Positions 22,892-31,651 of a DNA stretch of 46,655 nucleotides are shown here, piece after piece. The notes below the pieces were generated by a model that saw nothing but the letters and a program-made list of their open reading frames with translations, was not told where the DNA came from and ran no database searches. Every line of letters begins with the position of its first letter. Position 1 is the stretch's first letter. The stretch is from JBDSKH01 sp050245915 (GTDB lineage: Bacteria > Actinomycetota > Actinomycetes > Actinomycetales > Microbacteriaceae), in assembly GCA_050245915.1 (NCBI GenBank), contig JBFWWZ010000017.1, positions 1 to 46,655 on the forward strand. The letters are read 5' to 3'. A program made the position numbers and the translations under genes.

Positions 22892-25191
22892 CCCCGAAGC
22901 GAGCCTCGACCGATCTCGGTCGCTCGCACGTCTTTCTCACCGGAGCCACGGGTTTCGTCGGGCAGGCCGTGCTGGAGCGTCTGCTCTCCGACCACCCCGA
23001 GACCACGATCTCGATCCTCGTCCGCGGCAAGGCGGGCGCCGACACCGCGGGCCGCGTGCGCGTGCTGCTGAAGAAGCCGGTCTTCGACACCTGGCGTGAG
23101 AAGGTCGGCGACGCCGGCGTCGAGAAGGCGGTGACAGAGCGCATCAAGGTCGTCGACGGCGCCATGGGCTCGATCCCGCAGCTGCCGAAAGACCTCGACG
23201 TCGTCATCCACAGCGCATCCGTCGTCTCGTTCGACCCGCCGATCGATGAGGCCTTCGACACCAACGTCAACGGCGCGCTGCAGCTCTACGAGAACCTGCT
23301 GGCCTCGAAGGGCGACCCGCGGGTGGTGCACGTGTCCACCTGCTACGTGGGCGGGCTGCGCAAGGGCGTCGTCCCCGAGGCGAAACTGGTGCACGACGTC
23401 GACTGGCGGGGCGAGTACGCGGCCGCCAAGGCCGCACGCGACCGGGCCGAGCTGCTGTCGCGCGAGCCCGACAAGCTCCGCGAGTTCCTGGATGCCGCAC
23501 GGGCCAAGCACGAGAAAGAGGGGCCGCTGGCGGTCGCCGCCGCCGCCGAGGCCGCCCGGGTCGCCTGGGTCAAGGACGAGCTGGTCGACGCCGGGCGCAC
23601 GCGCGCCCAGTCCCTCGGCTGGACCGACGTGTACACGCTCACCAAGGCCTTCTCCGAACGCGCCGCCGAGGAGCTGTGGGGCGAGAACGGGCACCGCCTG
23701 TCGATCGTGCGACCCGCGATCATCGAGAGCGCGATCCGCCACCCGTACCCCGGCTGGATCGACGGCTTCAAGGTCGCCGACCCGCTGATCATGGCGTACG
23801 GCCGCGGTCTGCTGCCGGAGTTCCCCGGACTCCCCGACTCGATCCTCGACGTGATCCCGGTCGACTACGTCGTGAACGCGATCATCGCGGCCGCGGCGAA
23901 CCCTGCCGAGAAGAACACGCCGGAGTACTACCAGGTCGCCTCCGGCTCCTCGAACCCGCTCCCGTTCCACGAGATCTACTCCTTCGTGAAGGAGTACTTC
24001 ACCGCGAACCCGCTCACCGACAAGCAAGGCAAGCCGATCAAGGTGCCGACATGGGAGTTCCCCGGCGGCAACAAGGTGGAGAAGTCGGTGCTGCGCAAAG
24101 AGCGGCTCGCCAATCGCGCGGAATGGTGGCTCGACCACCTGCCCGACACCGACCGCGTGCGCGCCTGGCACACCCAGATGCTCAAGAACATCACCGACCT
24201 CGGCACGCTGCGCAACTTCGTGCAGCTGTACCGGGTGTATGTGCGCACCGAAATCATCTTCGACGACCGCAACCTCCGGGCGCTGCACGAGGCGATCCCG
24301 GCGAAGCTGCGCGAAGACCGCGGCTTCGACATCGAGGCGATCAACTGGCGCGACTACATGCTCGGGGTTCACATCCCGGCGATCACGGCGCTGACGAAGG
24401 CGTTCTCGCGCGACCGCGCGGCATCGCGCGCCGCCGAGCTGGAGGCGAAGAAGCCCCCGAAAGAGCTGCCCCACAACCCGAAGGCGATGGCGGTCTTCGA
24501 TCTGGAGGGCACCGTCGTCGACTCCAACATCGTGCAGCAGTACCTGTGGGTGCGCACCGCGGGAGTGCGCAAGGCGGCGTGGCCGGCGGAGGTCCTCCGC
24601 ATCCTGGCCGGGCTGCGCGGTCTGCTCCGCACCGAGGCCCGCGACCGCGGCGAGTTCATCCGCACCTTCCTGCGGCGCTACGAGGGCATGCCGGCGAAGC
24701 GGCTGGAGAGCATCGTGCACGGCGCATACGCCGACACCTTCTACCGGCACACCAGCCCGCAGGCGGTCGAGGCGATCAAAGCCCACCGCGCCGCAGGACA
24801 CCGCACCGTGCTCGTCACCGGGTCGATCGAGACCCTGGCCGCACCGCTGGTGGGACTGTTCGACGATGTCGTCGGCGGTCACATGCACGAGCGTGACGGC
24901 ATCCTGACCGGGTATCTCGCCAAGCCGCCGCTGGTCGACGAGGCGCGCGCCGCCTGGGTGCGCCGCTACGCCGACGAGCACGGTCTCGACCTCTCCGAGT
25001 CGTACGGATACGGCGACAGCCACGCCGACCTGGTGTGGCTCGACCTGCTCGGCCACCCGCACGCGGTGAACCCCGACACCCAACTCCAGCGCGAGGCGCA
25101 ACGAAGACACTGGAAGATCGACAAATGGAAGCGGGGCAATCGCTCACCGAAACGTGATGTGATAGCCGCCAAGATCTCCGAAACCGTGTGA
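22888..25191 (+). CDS. fatty acyl-CoA reductase fused to a HAD-IB domain
   Basis: A 767-residue two-domain protein starting at GTG 22888. Residues about 12-500 form the NAD_binding_4/FAR domain: FLTGATGFVGQAVLERLL (16-33), VHVSTCYVGG and the catalytic Y249-x3-K253 (YTLTK), plus the usual sterile-like C-terminal helices. From about 530 a HAD-IB phosphatase domain follows: VFDLEGTVVDSN, LVTGS and YGDSHADLVWL. Its motif I is D-x-E, not D-x-D, so phosphatase activity may be weak or altered. FAR enzymes reduce acyl-CoA to fatty alcohol (or aldehyde) with NADPH, the co-substrate of alkyl-DHAP synthase. Confidence 0.85.
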   Translation: MTPKRASTDLGRSHVFLTGATGFVGQAVLERLLSDHPETTISILVRGKAGADTAGRVRVLLKKPVFDTWREKVGDAGVEKAVTERIKVVDGAMGSIPQLPKDLDVVIHSASVVSFDPPIDEAFDTNVNGALQLYENLLASKGDPRVVHVSTCYVGGLRKGVVPEAKLVHDVDWRGEYAAAKAARDRAELLSREPDKLREFLDAARAKHEKEGPLAVAAAAEAARVAWVKDELVDAGRTRAQSLGWTDVYTLTKAFSERAAEELWGENGHRLSIVRPAIIESAIRHPYPGWIDGFKVADPLIMAYGRGLLPEFPGLPDSILDVIPVDYVVNAIIAAAANPAEKNTPEYYQVASGSSNPLPFHEIYSFVKEYFTANPLTDKQGKPIKVPTWEFPGGNKVEKSVLRKERLANRAEWWLDHLPDTDRVRAWHTQMLKNITDLGTLRNFVQLYRVYVRTEIIFDDRNLRALHEAIPAKLREDRGFDIEAINWRDYMLGVHIPAITALTKAFSRDRAASRAAELEAKKPPKELPHNPKAMAVFDLEGTVVDSNIVQQYLWVRTAGVRKAAWPAEVLRILAGLRGLLRTEARDRGEFIRTFLRRYEGMPAKRLESIVHGAYADTFYRHTSPQAVEAIKAHRAAGHRTVLVTGSIETLAAPLVGLFDDVVGGHMHERDGILTGYLAKPPLVDEARAAWVRRYADEHGLDLSESYGYGDSHADLVWLDLLGHPHAVNPDTQLQREAQRRHWKIDKWKRGNRSPKRDVIAAKISETV

Positions 25192-25200
25192 GGACGCATC

Positions 25201-26031
25201 ATGGCCTTCGACATCGACAAGTACACCGCCAACTCGCAGGCGGTCGGCTGGGGCGACCTCGATTTCGACGAGTTCGACCGCAATCCGCTGCCGGCGTCGA
25301 CGCTGCGCACGCTGCGCTACATGTGCGATGTCGAGTACCACACCGTCTGCTACCTGCGTGATCTGCTGACCACGCCGTCGCACAAGGAGCCGGAGATCGG
25401 CGCCTTCATGACGATGTGGAACCGCGAGGAGTTCTGGCACGGCGAGGCGCTCTCCGCGGTGCTGGCCAAGCACGGGATGGGCGTCGACTTCGACGAGCTG
25501 AAGGCCACGCGCATCAAGCTCGGCTGGAAGGACCGGCTCGACCCGATCAAGCAGTCGCTCATGGGTGGACTCGTCGGACACGACTTCGTCGCGGTGCACA
25601 TGGCGTGGGGTGCGGCCAATGAGTGGTCCGCGAACGCCGCGTACATCCGGCTGGCGAAGCAGGAGGGCCACCCGGTGCTCGCGGAGCTGCTGAAGCGCAT
25701 CGCCGCTCAGGAGACCAAGCACGTCGCGTTCTACGCCTCGCAGGCGCGCGATCGGCTCGCGGGTTCGAAGAAGGCGCAGGTGATCGCCCGGTTCGCCCTC
25801 AACAAGTTCTGGCGCCCCGTCGGTTCGGGCATCTCCTCGGACGAGGAGGTCGGCCACGTGATGAACGAGCTGTTCGCCGGCACGGAGGGCCGCAAGCTGG
25901 TGCGCGACATCGACTCGCACATCGCGAAGCTGCCCGGCATGGCAGGACTCACCATCGTCGAGAACGCCCTCGACGGTTTCGGGATCCCGGCCGAGGGGCC
26001 GGGCGCCGAAGAGCTGCGGCGCGCCGCGTAG
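25201..26031 (+). CDS. ferritin-like di-iron protein, candidate lipid oxidase/desaturase
   Basis: A 276-residue, mainly helical protein with a full di-iron signature over four helices: E45 (DVEYH), E77-x2-H80 (EEFWH), E141 (ANEWS) and E171-x2-H174 (ETKH). This is the pattern of acyl-ACP desaturases, ribonucleotide reductase R2 and related O2-activating enzymes, though no close characterised member is recognised. It follows the FAR-HAD gene by 9 bp. In this setting it could insert the vinyl-ether double bond of a plasmalogen, desaturate a chain or form an aldehyde. A stress ferritin is less likely because the chain is too long and paralogous to a pseudo-enzyme. Confidence 0.78.
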   Translation: MAFDIDKYTANSQAVGWGDLDFDEFDRNPLPASTLRTLRYMCDVEYHTVCYLRDLLTTPSHKEPEIGAFMTMWNREEFWHGEALSAVLAKHGMGVDFDELKATRIKLGWKDRLDPIKQSLMGGLVGHDFVAVHMAWGAANEWSANAAYIRLAKQEGHPVLAELLKRIAAQETKHVAFYASQARDRLAGSKKAQVIARFALNKFWRPVGSGISSDEEVGHVMNELFAGTEGRKLVRDIDSHIAKLPGMAGLTIVENALDGFGIPAEGPGAEELRRAA

Positions 26032-26036
26032 CCGCT

Positions 26037-26106
26037 GGTTGAGTAGCGGCCGAAGGCCGCGTGTCGAAACCCTCGGGTTGAGTAGCGCGAAGCGCGTGTC
26101 GAAACC
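26037..26106. repeat. dispersed inverted-repeat element, two tandem copies (5, 6)
   Basis: Copies at 26037-26071 and 26076-26106 each run GGTTGAGTAGCG...CGTGTCGAAACC. They fill the gap between the convergent stops at 26031 and 26106 and probably terminate both. Confidence 0.7.
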
Positions 26107-26969
26107 TACCGGGGCGGCGGGTAGAGGTAGATCGCGTCCCCGACGCCGATGATGCGCTGGGCGTACCCGTGCTTCACCATGCCGTTGTACTCCTCGATCG
26201 CGACATTGCTGCCGTCGACGATGCCGCTCACGTAGGCGACGTGATTGGCGCCGGGGAACCACGCCACCGCACCGGGAACAGGCACCGTGCTGACCGTCCA
26301 GCCGTGCCGCTCCCACTCGCGCTTCCAGGCGTAGGCGGACCCCTGGGCCAGGTTCGACCAGGTGTATTTGAACGGAGCGGAGGTGGAGCCGGCGTCGCGG
26401 TTCAGGCGCCAGGCCACGAAGTCCACGCACTCGCGGTAGTAGTAGTTGAGGGGCGAGAGCCCGCCGCCCTGGGGGCGGGTGAGGTTCGCGGGCCACGGGT
26501 AGTCGTCGCCGAGCTGACGTGCCCCCGAGGCGAGGTAGGCGGCGAGGTTCTGCTGCATGATCGCCTCGGCGTACAGCTTGCGCATGTCGGCCGCGCTGGT
26601 GGTCGTGTAGGTGTCGGCCTCGCGATGGGCGATCCCGCTGGACGACGCGGCGACCTCGTAGCTCTGCCCGGCGACCTCGCCGTTGCTTTCACGCGTGTAG
26701 CTCTGCTGCTCGGCGAAGGCGGGGAGGGTGAGAGACAGGAACAGCCCCGCGACGACGGTCATGACGCCCGCGCTGCTCAGCGAACGACGGATGTTCTTCT
26801 TCGTCGGGGACGCGGCGGTCCGCCGACGGGCGAGCTCTTTCCGCGCGCGAGCGAGCTCTTTGCCCTGCGATCGCGATCCGCGGTATCCACCCGCCTCGCG
26901 CATGGCGCGACGCGTTGAGTATTCCGAGGGGTCCACAGGTGAAATGCCTTCCGGGGTCAGACCACTCAA
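26106..26969 (-). CDS. CHAP-domain cell-wall amidase/peptidase, membrane anchored
   Basis: A 287-residue protein. Residues 1-60 are basic and cytoplasmic, 66-86 form a signal anchor (TVVAGLFLSLTLPAFA), and the C-terminal half is a CHAP domain with nucleophile C181 (YRECVDFVAWRLN) and H243 (GANHVAYV). NlpC/P60- and CHAP-type enzymes cut peptide cross-links or the Mur-Ala amide in peptidoglycan. The TTG start at 26969 is uncertain: AGGAAG is 12 nt away and ATG at codon 23 is an alternative that would shorten only the basic tail. Confidence 0.83.
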   Translation of the reverse strand: MSGLTPEGISPVDPSEYSTRRAMREAGGYRGSRSQGKELARARKELARRRTAASPTKKNIRRSLSSAGVMTVVAGLFLSLTLPAFAEQQSYTRESNGEVAGQSYEVAASSSGIAHREADTYTTTSAADMRKLYAEAIMQQNLAAYLASGARQLGDDYPWPANLTRPQGGGLSPLNYYYRECVDFVAWRLNRDAGSTSAPFKYTWSNLAQGSAYAWKREWERHGWTVSTVPVPGAVAWFPGANHVAYVSGIVDGSNVAIEEYNGMVKHGYAQRIIGVGDAIYLYPPPR

Positions 26970-26992
26970 CCGTACGGAAAACTTCCTGTGAA

Positions 26993-27038
26993 GTCACGCC
27001 GAATTCCCGTGACCCGGCACCCCAGATCAGGTGGTGCC
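26993..27038. other. two small hairpins between the CHAP and LacI genes
   Basis: GTCACG/CGTGAC (26993-27013) and GGCACC/GGTGCC (27016-27038) form consecutive 6-bp stems in the 79-bp gap after the LacI stop. They may end the sugar operon transcript. No U tract is present. Confidence 0.35.
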
Positions 27039-27048
27039 CAGCAGACGC

Positions 27049-28086
27049 TCAGGAGACGGGCCGGGTGGACTGCCGAACCTGCAGTGTCGTCGCGAGCGGA
27101 GTGCTCTCGCTGGCCGTGTCGGGCTCCTCCACGGCGATCAGCACCTTCTGCATGAGGAGGCCGCCGAGGGCGACGAAATCCTGCCGCACAGTCGTCAGCG
27201 GCGGGTACAGGTAGGCGGCCTCGGGCACATCGTCGAACCCGACCACGCTGACGTCCTCCGGCACGCGGAGACCTCGCTCGCGCAGCGCGGAGAGCAGCCC
27301 GATCGCCATGTGGTCGTTCGCGACGAAGACCGACATGCCGGCCTCGATCCCGAGGCGTCCGGCGAGCTCGAAGCCGCTCCGCGCCGACCAGTCCCCGGCC
27401 GGCGGCTCCACGATCTCGAGCCGGTGCGCGGACAATTCGTCGCGCCAGCCGCGCACGCGCTCGATCGCGTCGGGGGACTCCGGGGGCCCCGCGAGATGCA
27501 GCACCGTCGAGTGCCCCTGCTCGATGAGATGCAGCACGGCGGAGCGTGCGCCGCGGTACTGGTCGATCGACACGATCGACGGGCCCCGGCGCGCGGTCGC
27601 GGCGACCGCGATGAGCGGGATGCCGATCTCCATGCCGCGCACCACCTCGAGCACCGCGACATCGACCACGATCAGCACGATCGCGTCGACCCGCTGGCGC
27701 AGGAGCGACTGGACGACGGCACGCACGCCGGCGGGGTCCGGATCGACGGAGGTGACCGTGTCGACGCTGTAGCGGGCCGCGCGGGCCGCGATGTTGAAGT
27801 GCGTCATCAGCGAGGTGGGTCCGTAGTCCGGGCCACCGGGGGCGATCAGGCCGATCGTCCGGGTGCGCCGGGTGACGAGCGCACGTGCCGCCGGCGACGG
27901 GCTGTAGCGCAGCTGCGAGATCGCGCTCTCGACTCGCGCCCGCGTCGCGGGCCGCACGTTCGGCAGGTCGTTGAGCACGCGCGACACGGTCTGGTGTGAC
28001 ACGCCGGCCAGCCGCGCCACGTCGAAGATGTTGGCCGTGCGCGGCGAGGCATCGTCTCCGCGCCGGGGGTCGTCAGCCGACGTCAT
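27049..28086 (-). CDS. LacI-family transcriptional regulator
   Basis: A 345-residue repressor. The N-terminal HTH is TANIFDVARLAGVSHQTVSRV with hinge SPSPAARALVTRRTRTIGLI. The rest is a periplasmic-binding-protein-like sensor domain with NDHMAIGLLSALRERG and VVGFDDVPEAAYLYPPLTTVRQD. It is the last gene of the sugar ABC operon (14-nt overlap with the second ATPase gene) and therefore should sense the transported sugar. LacI-type sites with TGTGAACG lie before the operon at 34320-34333 and 34585-34602. Confidence 0.92.
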   Translation of the reverse strand: MTSADDPRRGDDASPRTANIFDVARLAGVSHQTVSRVLNDLPNVRPATRARVESAISQLRYSPSPAARALVTRRTRTIGLIAPGGPDYGPTSLMTHFNIAARAARYSVDTVTSVDPDPAGVRAVVQSLLRQRVDAIVLIVVDVAVLEVVRGMEIGIPLIAVAATARRGPSIVSIDQYRGARSAVLHLIEQGHSTVLHLAGPPESPDAIERVRGWRDELSAHRLEIVEPPAGDWSARSGFELAGRLGIEAGMSVFVANDHMAIGLLSALRERGLRVPEDVSVVGFDDVPEAAYLYPPLTTVRQDFVALGGLLMQKVLIAVEEPDTASESTPLATTLQVRQSTRPVS

Positions 28087-29593
28087 CGGGCTGGGTCACC
28101 ATCGCGAGCAGCGACTGACTGGCGAGTTCGTCGACCGGGAGATCCGCCACCAGGTGTCCGTCACGCAGCACGGCGATACGCGATGCCACCCGCAGGACCT
28201 CCTCCAGCTCAGAAGAGATGAAGATGACCGACATCCCGTTGTCGGCCAGCTCGCCGACAAGATTCTGGACTTCGACCTTAGCGCCGACGTCGATGCCCCG
28301 CGTCGGCTCGTCGAGCAGCAGCACGCGGGGCGAGAGCGCGAGCAGACGCGCGAGCAGCACCTTCTGCTGGTTGCCGCCGGAGAGGGTGCCCGCGGGCGCC
28401 TCCGGCGACGCGGGACGGATCCCGAGCGCCTCGATCCAGCTCGCCGTCAGTTCCCGCTGGCGGCGCAGGCTGAGTCGCCGCCACATCCCGCGCTGCGCCT
28501 GCAGGGCGATCGTGATGTTCTCGCGCACCGTGAGCGCGTCGATGATCCCCTCCGCCTTGCGGTTCTCGGACGAGTACACGATGCCGATGCCGATGGCGTG
28601 CCGCGGGCTGTGCAGCGCGACGGGGGCGCCCCGGTACGCGATCGTCCCGTGGCCGGGACTGTCGACGCCGGAGAGCGCTCGGGCGAGCTCGGTGCGTCCC
28701 GATCCGAGGAGGCCGGCGAATCCGAGCACCTCGCCCTCGGCCAGCCGCAGGGACGCGTCCTGCACGACGCCGTTGACGATCCCCTCGGCCTCGAAGACCG
28801 CGGTGTCGCTGTGCAGCTCCGCGGCATCCCGGCTGCGCACGGTGAGGGACTCGGCGTCCCGTCCGAGCATCTTCTGCACGAGGTCGATGCGCAGCAGTTC
28901 ACCGGTGAGGTACTCGCCGACGAGAGCTCCGTCGCGCAGCACCGTGACGCGGTCGCAGATCTCGTAGACCTGGTCGAGGAAGTGCGACACGAATAGAACG
29001 GCGACGCCGCGGTCCTTGAGGTCGCGGATCACCCGGAACAGCTCGGCCACCTCGTCCGCGTCGAGACTGGAGGTCGGCTCGTCCAGCACGAGCACCCGCA
29101 CGTCGGCGGAGGTGGCCCGCGCGATCGCGACCAGCTGCTGCACGGCGAGCGAGTGGGCGGCCAGGGGCGACGCCGGGTCGATCACCACCCCGAGCTCCGC
29201 GAGCACCCGCGCCGCCTCGCTGCGCATGGTGCGCCAATCGATCCTCCCCCGGCGCCGCGGCTCCCTCCCCAGCATGATGTTCTCGGCGACCGACAGGTTC
29301 GGCAGCAGGTCGAGCTCCTGGTAGACGGTGCGGATGCCGAGACGCTGCGCCTCCACGGGCGACCCGATGCGCACCTCGTCACCGTCGAGCAGGATCACGC
29401 CCTCGTCGAGCGGACGAGCTCCGGTGAGCGCTTTGATGAGCGTGGACTTGCCCGCCCCGTTCTCCCCCATCAGCGAATGCACCTCGCCGGGGAACATCCG
29501 GAAGTCGACGGCGTCGAGCGCGGTCTCCCTGCCGAAGCGCACGGTGGCGCCACGCATCTCCACCACGGGAGCCGTCGTCGCGTCCACGGTCAC
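28073..29593 (-). CDS. sugar ABC transporter ATP-binding protein (second copy)
   Basis: A 506-residue protein with two fused nucleotide-binding domains, as in the RbsA/MglA/YtfR class. Walker A of the first domain is GENGAGKST and the signature of the second is LSGGNQQKVLLARLLA, followed by LLDEPTRGIDVG. It is a second ATPase in an operon that already has one at 31648-33183. Both share a 40-nt identical stretch over the Walker A region, so a local duplication is likely. It may pair with the other ATPase or serve the same permeases under other conditions. Confidence 0.9.
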   Translation of the reverse strand: MTVDATTAPVVEMRGATVRFGRETALDAVDFRMFPGEVHSLMGENGAGKSTLIKALTGARPLDEGVILLDGDEVRIGSPVEAQRLGIRTVYQELDLLPNLSVAENIMLGREPRRRGRIDWRTMRSEAARVLAELGVVIDPASPLAAHSLAVQQLVAIARATSADVRVLVLDEPTSSLDADEVAELFRVIRDLKDRGVAVLFVSHFLDQVYEICDRVTVLRDGALVGEYLTGELLRIDLVQKMLGRDAESLTVRSRDAAELHSDTAVFEAEGIVNGVVQDASLRLAEGEVLGFAGLLGSGRTELARALSGVDSPGHGTIAYRGAPVALHSPRHAIGIGIVYSSENRKAEGIIDALTVRENITIALQAQRGMWRRLSLRRQRELTASWIEALGIRPASPEAPAGTLSGGNQQKVLLARLLALSPRVLLLDEPTRGIDVGAKVEVQNLVGELADNGMSVIFISSELEEVLRVASRIAVLRDGHLVADLPVDELASQSLLAMVTQPDDVG

Positions 29594-29615
29594 ATTCTGC
29601 CGGTGCCCGCCGGTC

Positions 29616-30608
29616 TCAGCGACGGCTGGATCGGCTGACGATCACCCGCTGCACCACGACGAAGACGAGCAGCAGAGCGCCGATCGTGATGCGGGTCCAC
29701 GACTGCTCCGCTCCCATGAACGAGATCGCGGTCTTGATGGTGCCGTACACGAACACGCCGATCATCGAGCCGAGCACGTACCCGCTGCCTCCGCTCAGCA
29801 GCGTTCCGCCGATCACGACCGCGGCGATCGTGTCCAGCTCGGTGCCGATGCCGTTGAGCGGGTATCCGGCGCCCTGATAGGCGCTGAACACGACGCCGGC
29901 GAGCCCCGCGCAGGTGCCCGAGATGACGTAGGCGAGCAGTTTCGTGCGCACCACGGGCAGGCCCATGAGCCGCGCCGACTGCTCGTTGCCGCCGATCGCG
30001 TAGATGGTGCGGCCGAACCGGGTCCAGTTGAGCACCACGGCGGCGATCGCCACGACCGCCAGCGCGATCACGCCGGTCGGCGCGAGGAACCAGCCGTCGA
30101 TGTAGAACAGCTTCGTCTGCAGCCAGAGGATCGCCGGGTCCTCGATCTTGATCGACGACAGGCTCACCAGGAACGCGAGCCCGCGGGCGGCGAACATCCC
30201 GGCGAGGGATGCGATGAACGGCTGCACGTCGAAGAACTGGATCAGGACGCCGATGAGGAGGCCGATCGCGGCGCCGCCGAGCAGCATCACCGGGATCACC
30301 AGCCCGGCAGGCACCCCCTCGCTCAGCATCCGTGCGCCGAGGATGCAGGTGAACGCCAGCACGGCTCCGACCGACAGGTCGATGCCGCCGGTGAGGATCA
30401 CGAACGTCATCCCCACCGCCAGGATGAGCAGATAGGCGTTGTCGAGCAGGAGCGAGGAGAGCACCCGCGGGGTGAGGAAGTTGCCGAGGTACAGCTCGCC
30501 GGCGACGAGCAGCGCGACGAGGATCGCGAGCGCGGCGAGCGCCGGCACCCAGGACGCACGCCGCACCGAGACGGCACGCAGGCGCTGACCGACCGTCATC
30601 GTGCTCAC
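29616..30608 (-). CDS. sugar ABC transporter permease (YjfF-like)
   Basis: A 330-residue BPD_transp_2 family permease with about eight to ten transmembrane helices. VGMTFVILTGGIDLSVGAVLAF is the family signature near residue 60, and GGTLLSGGSGYVLGSMIGV the second. I use GTG 30608, which overlaps the stop of the preceding permease (GTGA), although the frame is open to 30986. It forms a heterodimeric channel with the 30605-31651 product, as YjfF with YtfT. Confidence 0.88.
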   Translation of the reverse strand: MSTMTVGQRLRAVSVRRASWVPALAALAILVALLVAGELYLGNFLTPRVLSSLLLDNAYLLILAVGMTFVILTGGIDLSVGAVLAFTCILGARMLSEGVPAGLVIPVMLLGGAAIGLLIGVLIQFFDVQPFIASLAGMFAARGLAFLVSLSSIKIEDPAILWLQTKLFYIDGWFLAPTGVIALAVVAIAAVVLNWTRFGRTIYAIGGNEQSARLMGLPVVRTKLLAYVISGTCAGLAGVVFSAYQGAGYPLNGIGTELDTIAAVVIGGTLLSGGSGYVLGSMIGVFVYGTIKTAISFMGAEQSWTRITIGALLLVFVVVQRVIVSRSSRR

Positions 30609-31651
30609 GAGGCCACCTCCGCTCCATCGCTCGCGGGCGTTCGGCGCACGGCGGCCCAGCCGCGCGCGGCCCACCCGCGGATCCGACGGGACTGCGTGAG
30701 CACCACGATGACCACGACGATGGCCAGGAACAGCGGGCTGACCGCCGGGGGCACGCCGAGGAAGGTGATCGTGGACTTCAGGGTCTGGATGGTGAAGACG
30801 CCGATCACGGTGCCTGCCAGGCTGAACTTGCCGCCCATCAGCGAGGTGCCGCCGAGAACGACGGCCAGGATGGCATCCAGTTCGATGTACTGACCGGCGG
30901 CGTTCGCGTCGGCCGCCATGATGTTCGAGCTGTACAGGATGCCGGCGAGACCCGCCAGCAGACCGCTCGCCGCGTAGGCGCCCCACACGATCCCGCGGGA
31001 CCGCACGCCGGCCAGCCGGCTCGCCTCGGGGTTGATGCCGACCGACTCGGTCAGCATCCCGAGCGCCGTGCGACGCTCGACGAGCACCATGGCGACGATC
31101 GCGATCACCGACACGAAGAACGCGAAGGGGAGGCCGAGCACGTACCCCTGGGCCATGAAGCGGTACGGGGCGCTCGTCACGGTGGTGATGAAGCCGCCGG
31201 TGATGAGCAGCGCGATGCCGCGCCCAGCGAGCATCAGCACGAGGGTCGCGATGATCGGCTGGATTCCCAGTACGGAGACGAGGAAGCCGTTCCAGACGCC
31301 GAATCCGAGGGTCACGAGCACCGCGACGGTGATGGCGAGGGCGAGCGTCCCCGGGTTCTCGGGCATGCCGGAGCCGTCGATGATCGTCAGCGCCACAGCG
31401 CCCGATACCGCCATCAGCGCGCCGACCGAGAGGTCGATGCCGCGCGTCGCGATGACGATCGTCATGCCGAGGGCGACCAGCATCAGCGGGGCGCTGTTGC
31501 GCAGGATGTCGATCAGCGAGCCGTAGAGCTGCCCGTCGCGGATGGTGATCGCGAGGAACGACGGCCGCGAGATGGTGTTCACGAGGATCAGCAGGAGCAG
31601 GGCGGCCACCGGCAGCGCGAGCCGGTGGGTCAGCACTCGGGTGAATCTCAT
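30605..31651 (-). CDS. sugar ABC transporter permease (YtfT-like)
   Basis: A 348-residue polytopic membrane protein of the ribose/galactofuranose permease family. LVALGMTIVIATRGIDLSVG is the signature (about residues 57-76) and VVLGGTSLMGGKFSLAGTVIG the second conserved part. It overlaps the ATPase gene upstream and the other permease gene downstream by 4 nt each, so the transporter subunits are translationally coupled. Confidence 0.9.
   Translation of the reverse strand: MRFTRVLTHRLALPVAALLLLILVNTISRPSFLAITIRDGQLYGSLIDILRNSAPLMLVALGMTIVIATRGIDLSVGALMAVSGAVALTIIDGSGMPENPGTLALAITVAVLVTLGFGVWNGFLVSVLGIQPIIATLVLMLAGRGIALLITGGFITTVTSAPYRFMAQGYVLGLPFAFFVSVIAIVAMVLVERRTALGMLTESVGINPEASRLAGVRSRGIVWGAYAASGLLAGLAGILYSSNIMAADANAAGQYIELDAILAVVLGGTSLMGGKFSLAGTVIGVFTIQTLKSTITFLGVPPAVSPLFLAIVVVIVVLTQSRRIRGWAARGWAAVRRTPASDGAEVAS

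Noticed and set aside
25201..26031. Storage ferritin, Dps or bacterioferritin
   Set aside because: The chain is 276 residues, twice the size of those proteins, is paralogous to a ligand-poor protein and sits in a lipid gene cluster.
26970..27048. c-di-AMP (ydaO) riboswitch before the CHAP gene
   Set aside because: Actinobacterial wall hydrolases often have one, but the gap is only 79 bp with two short stems, too small for that riboswitch.
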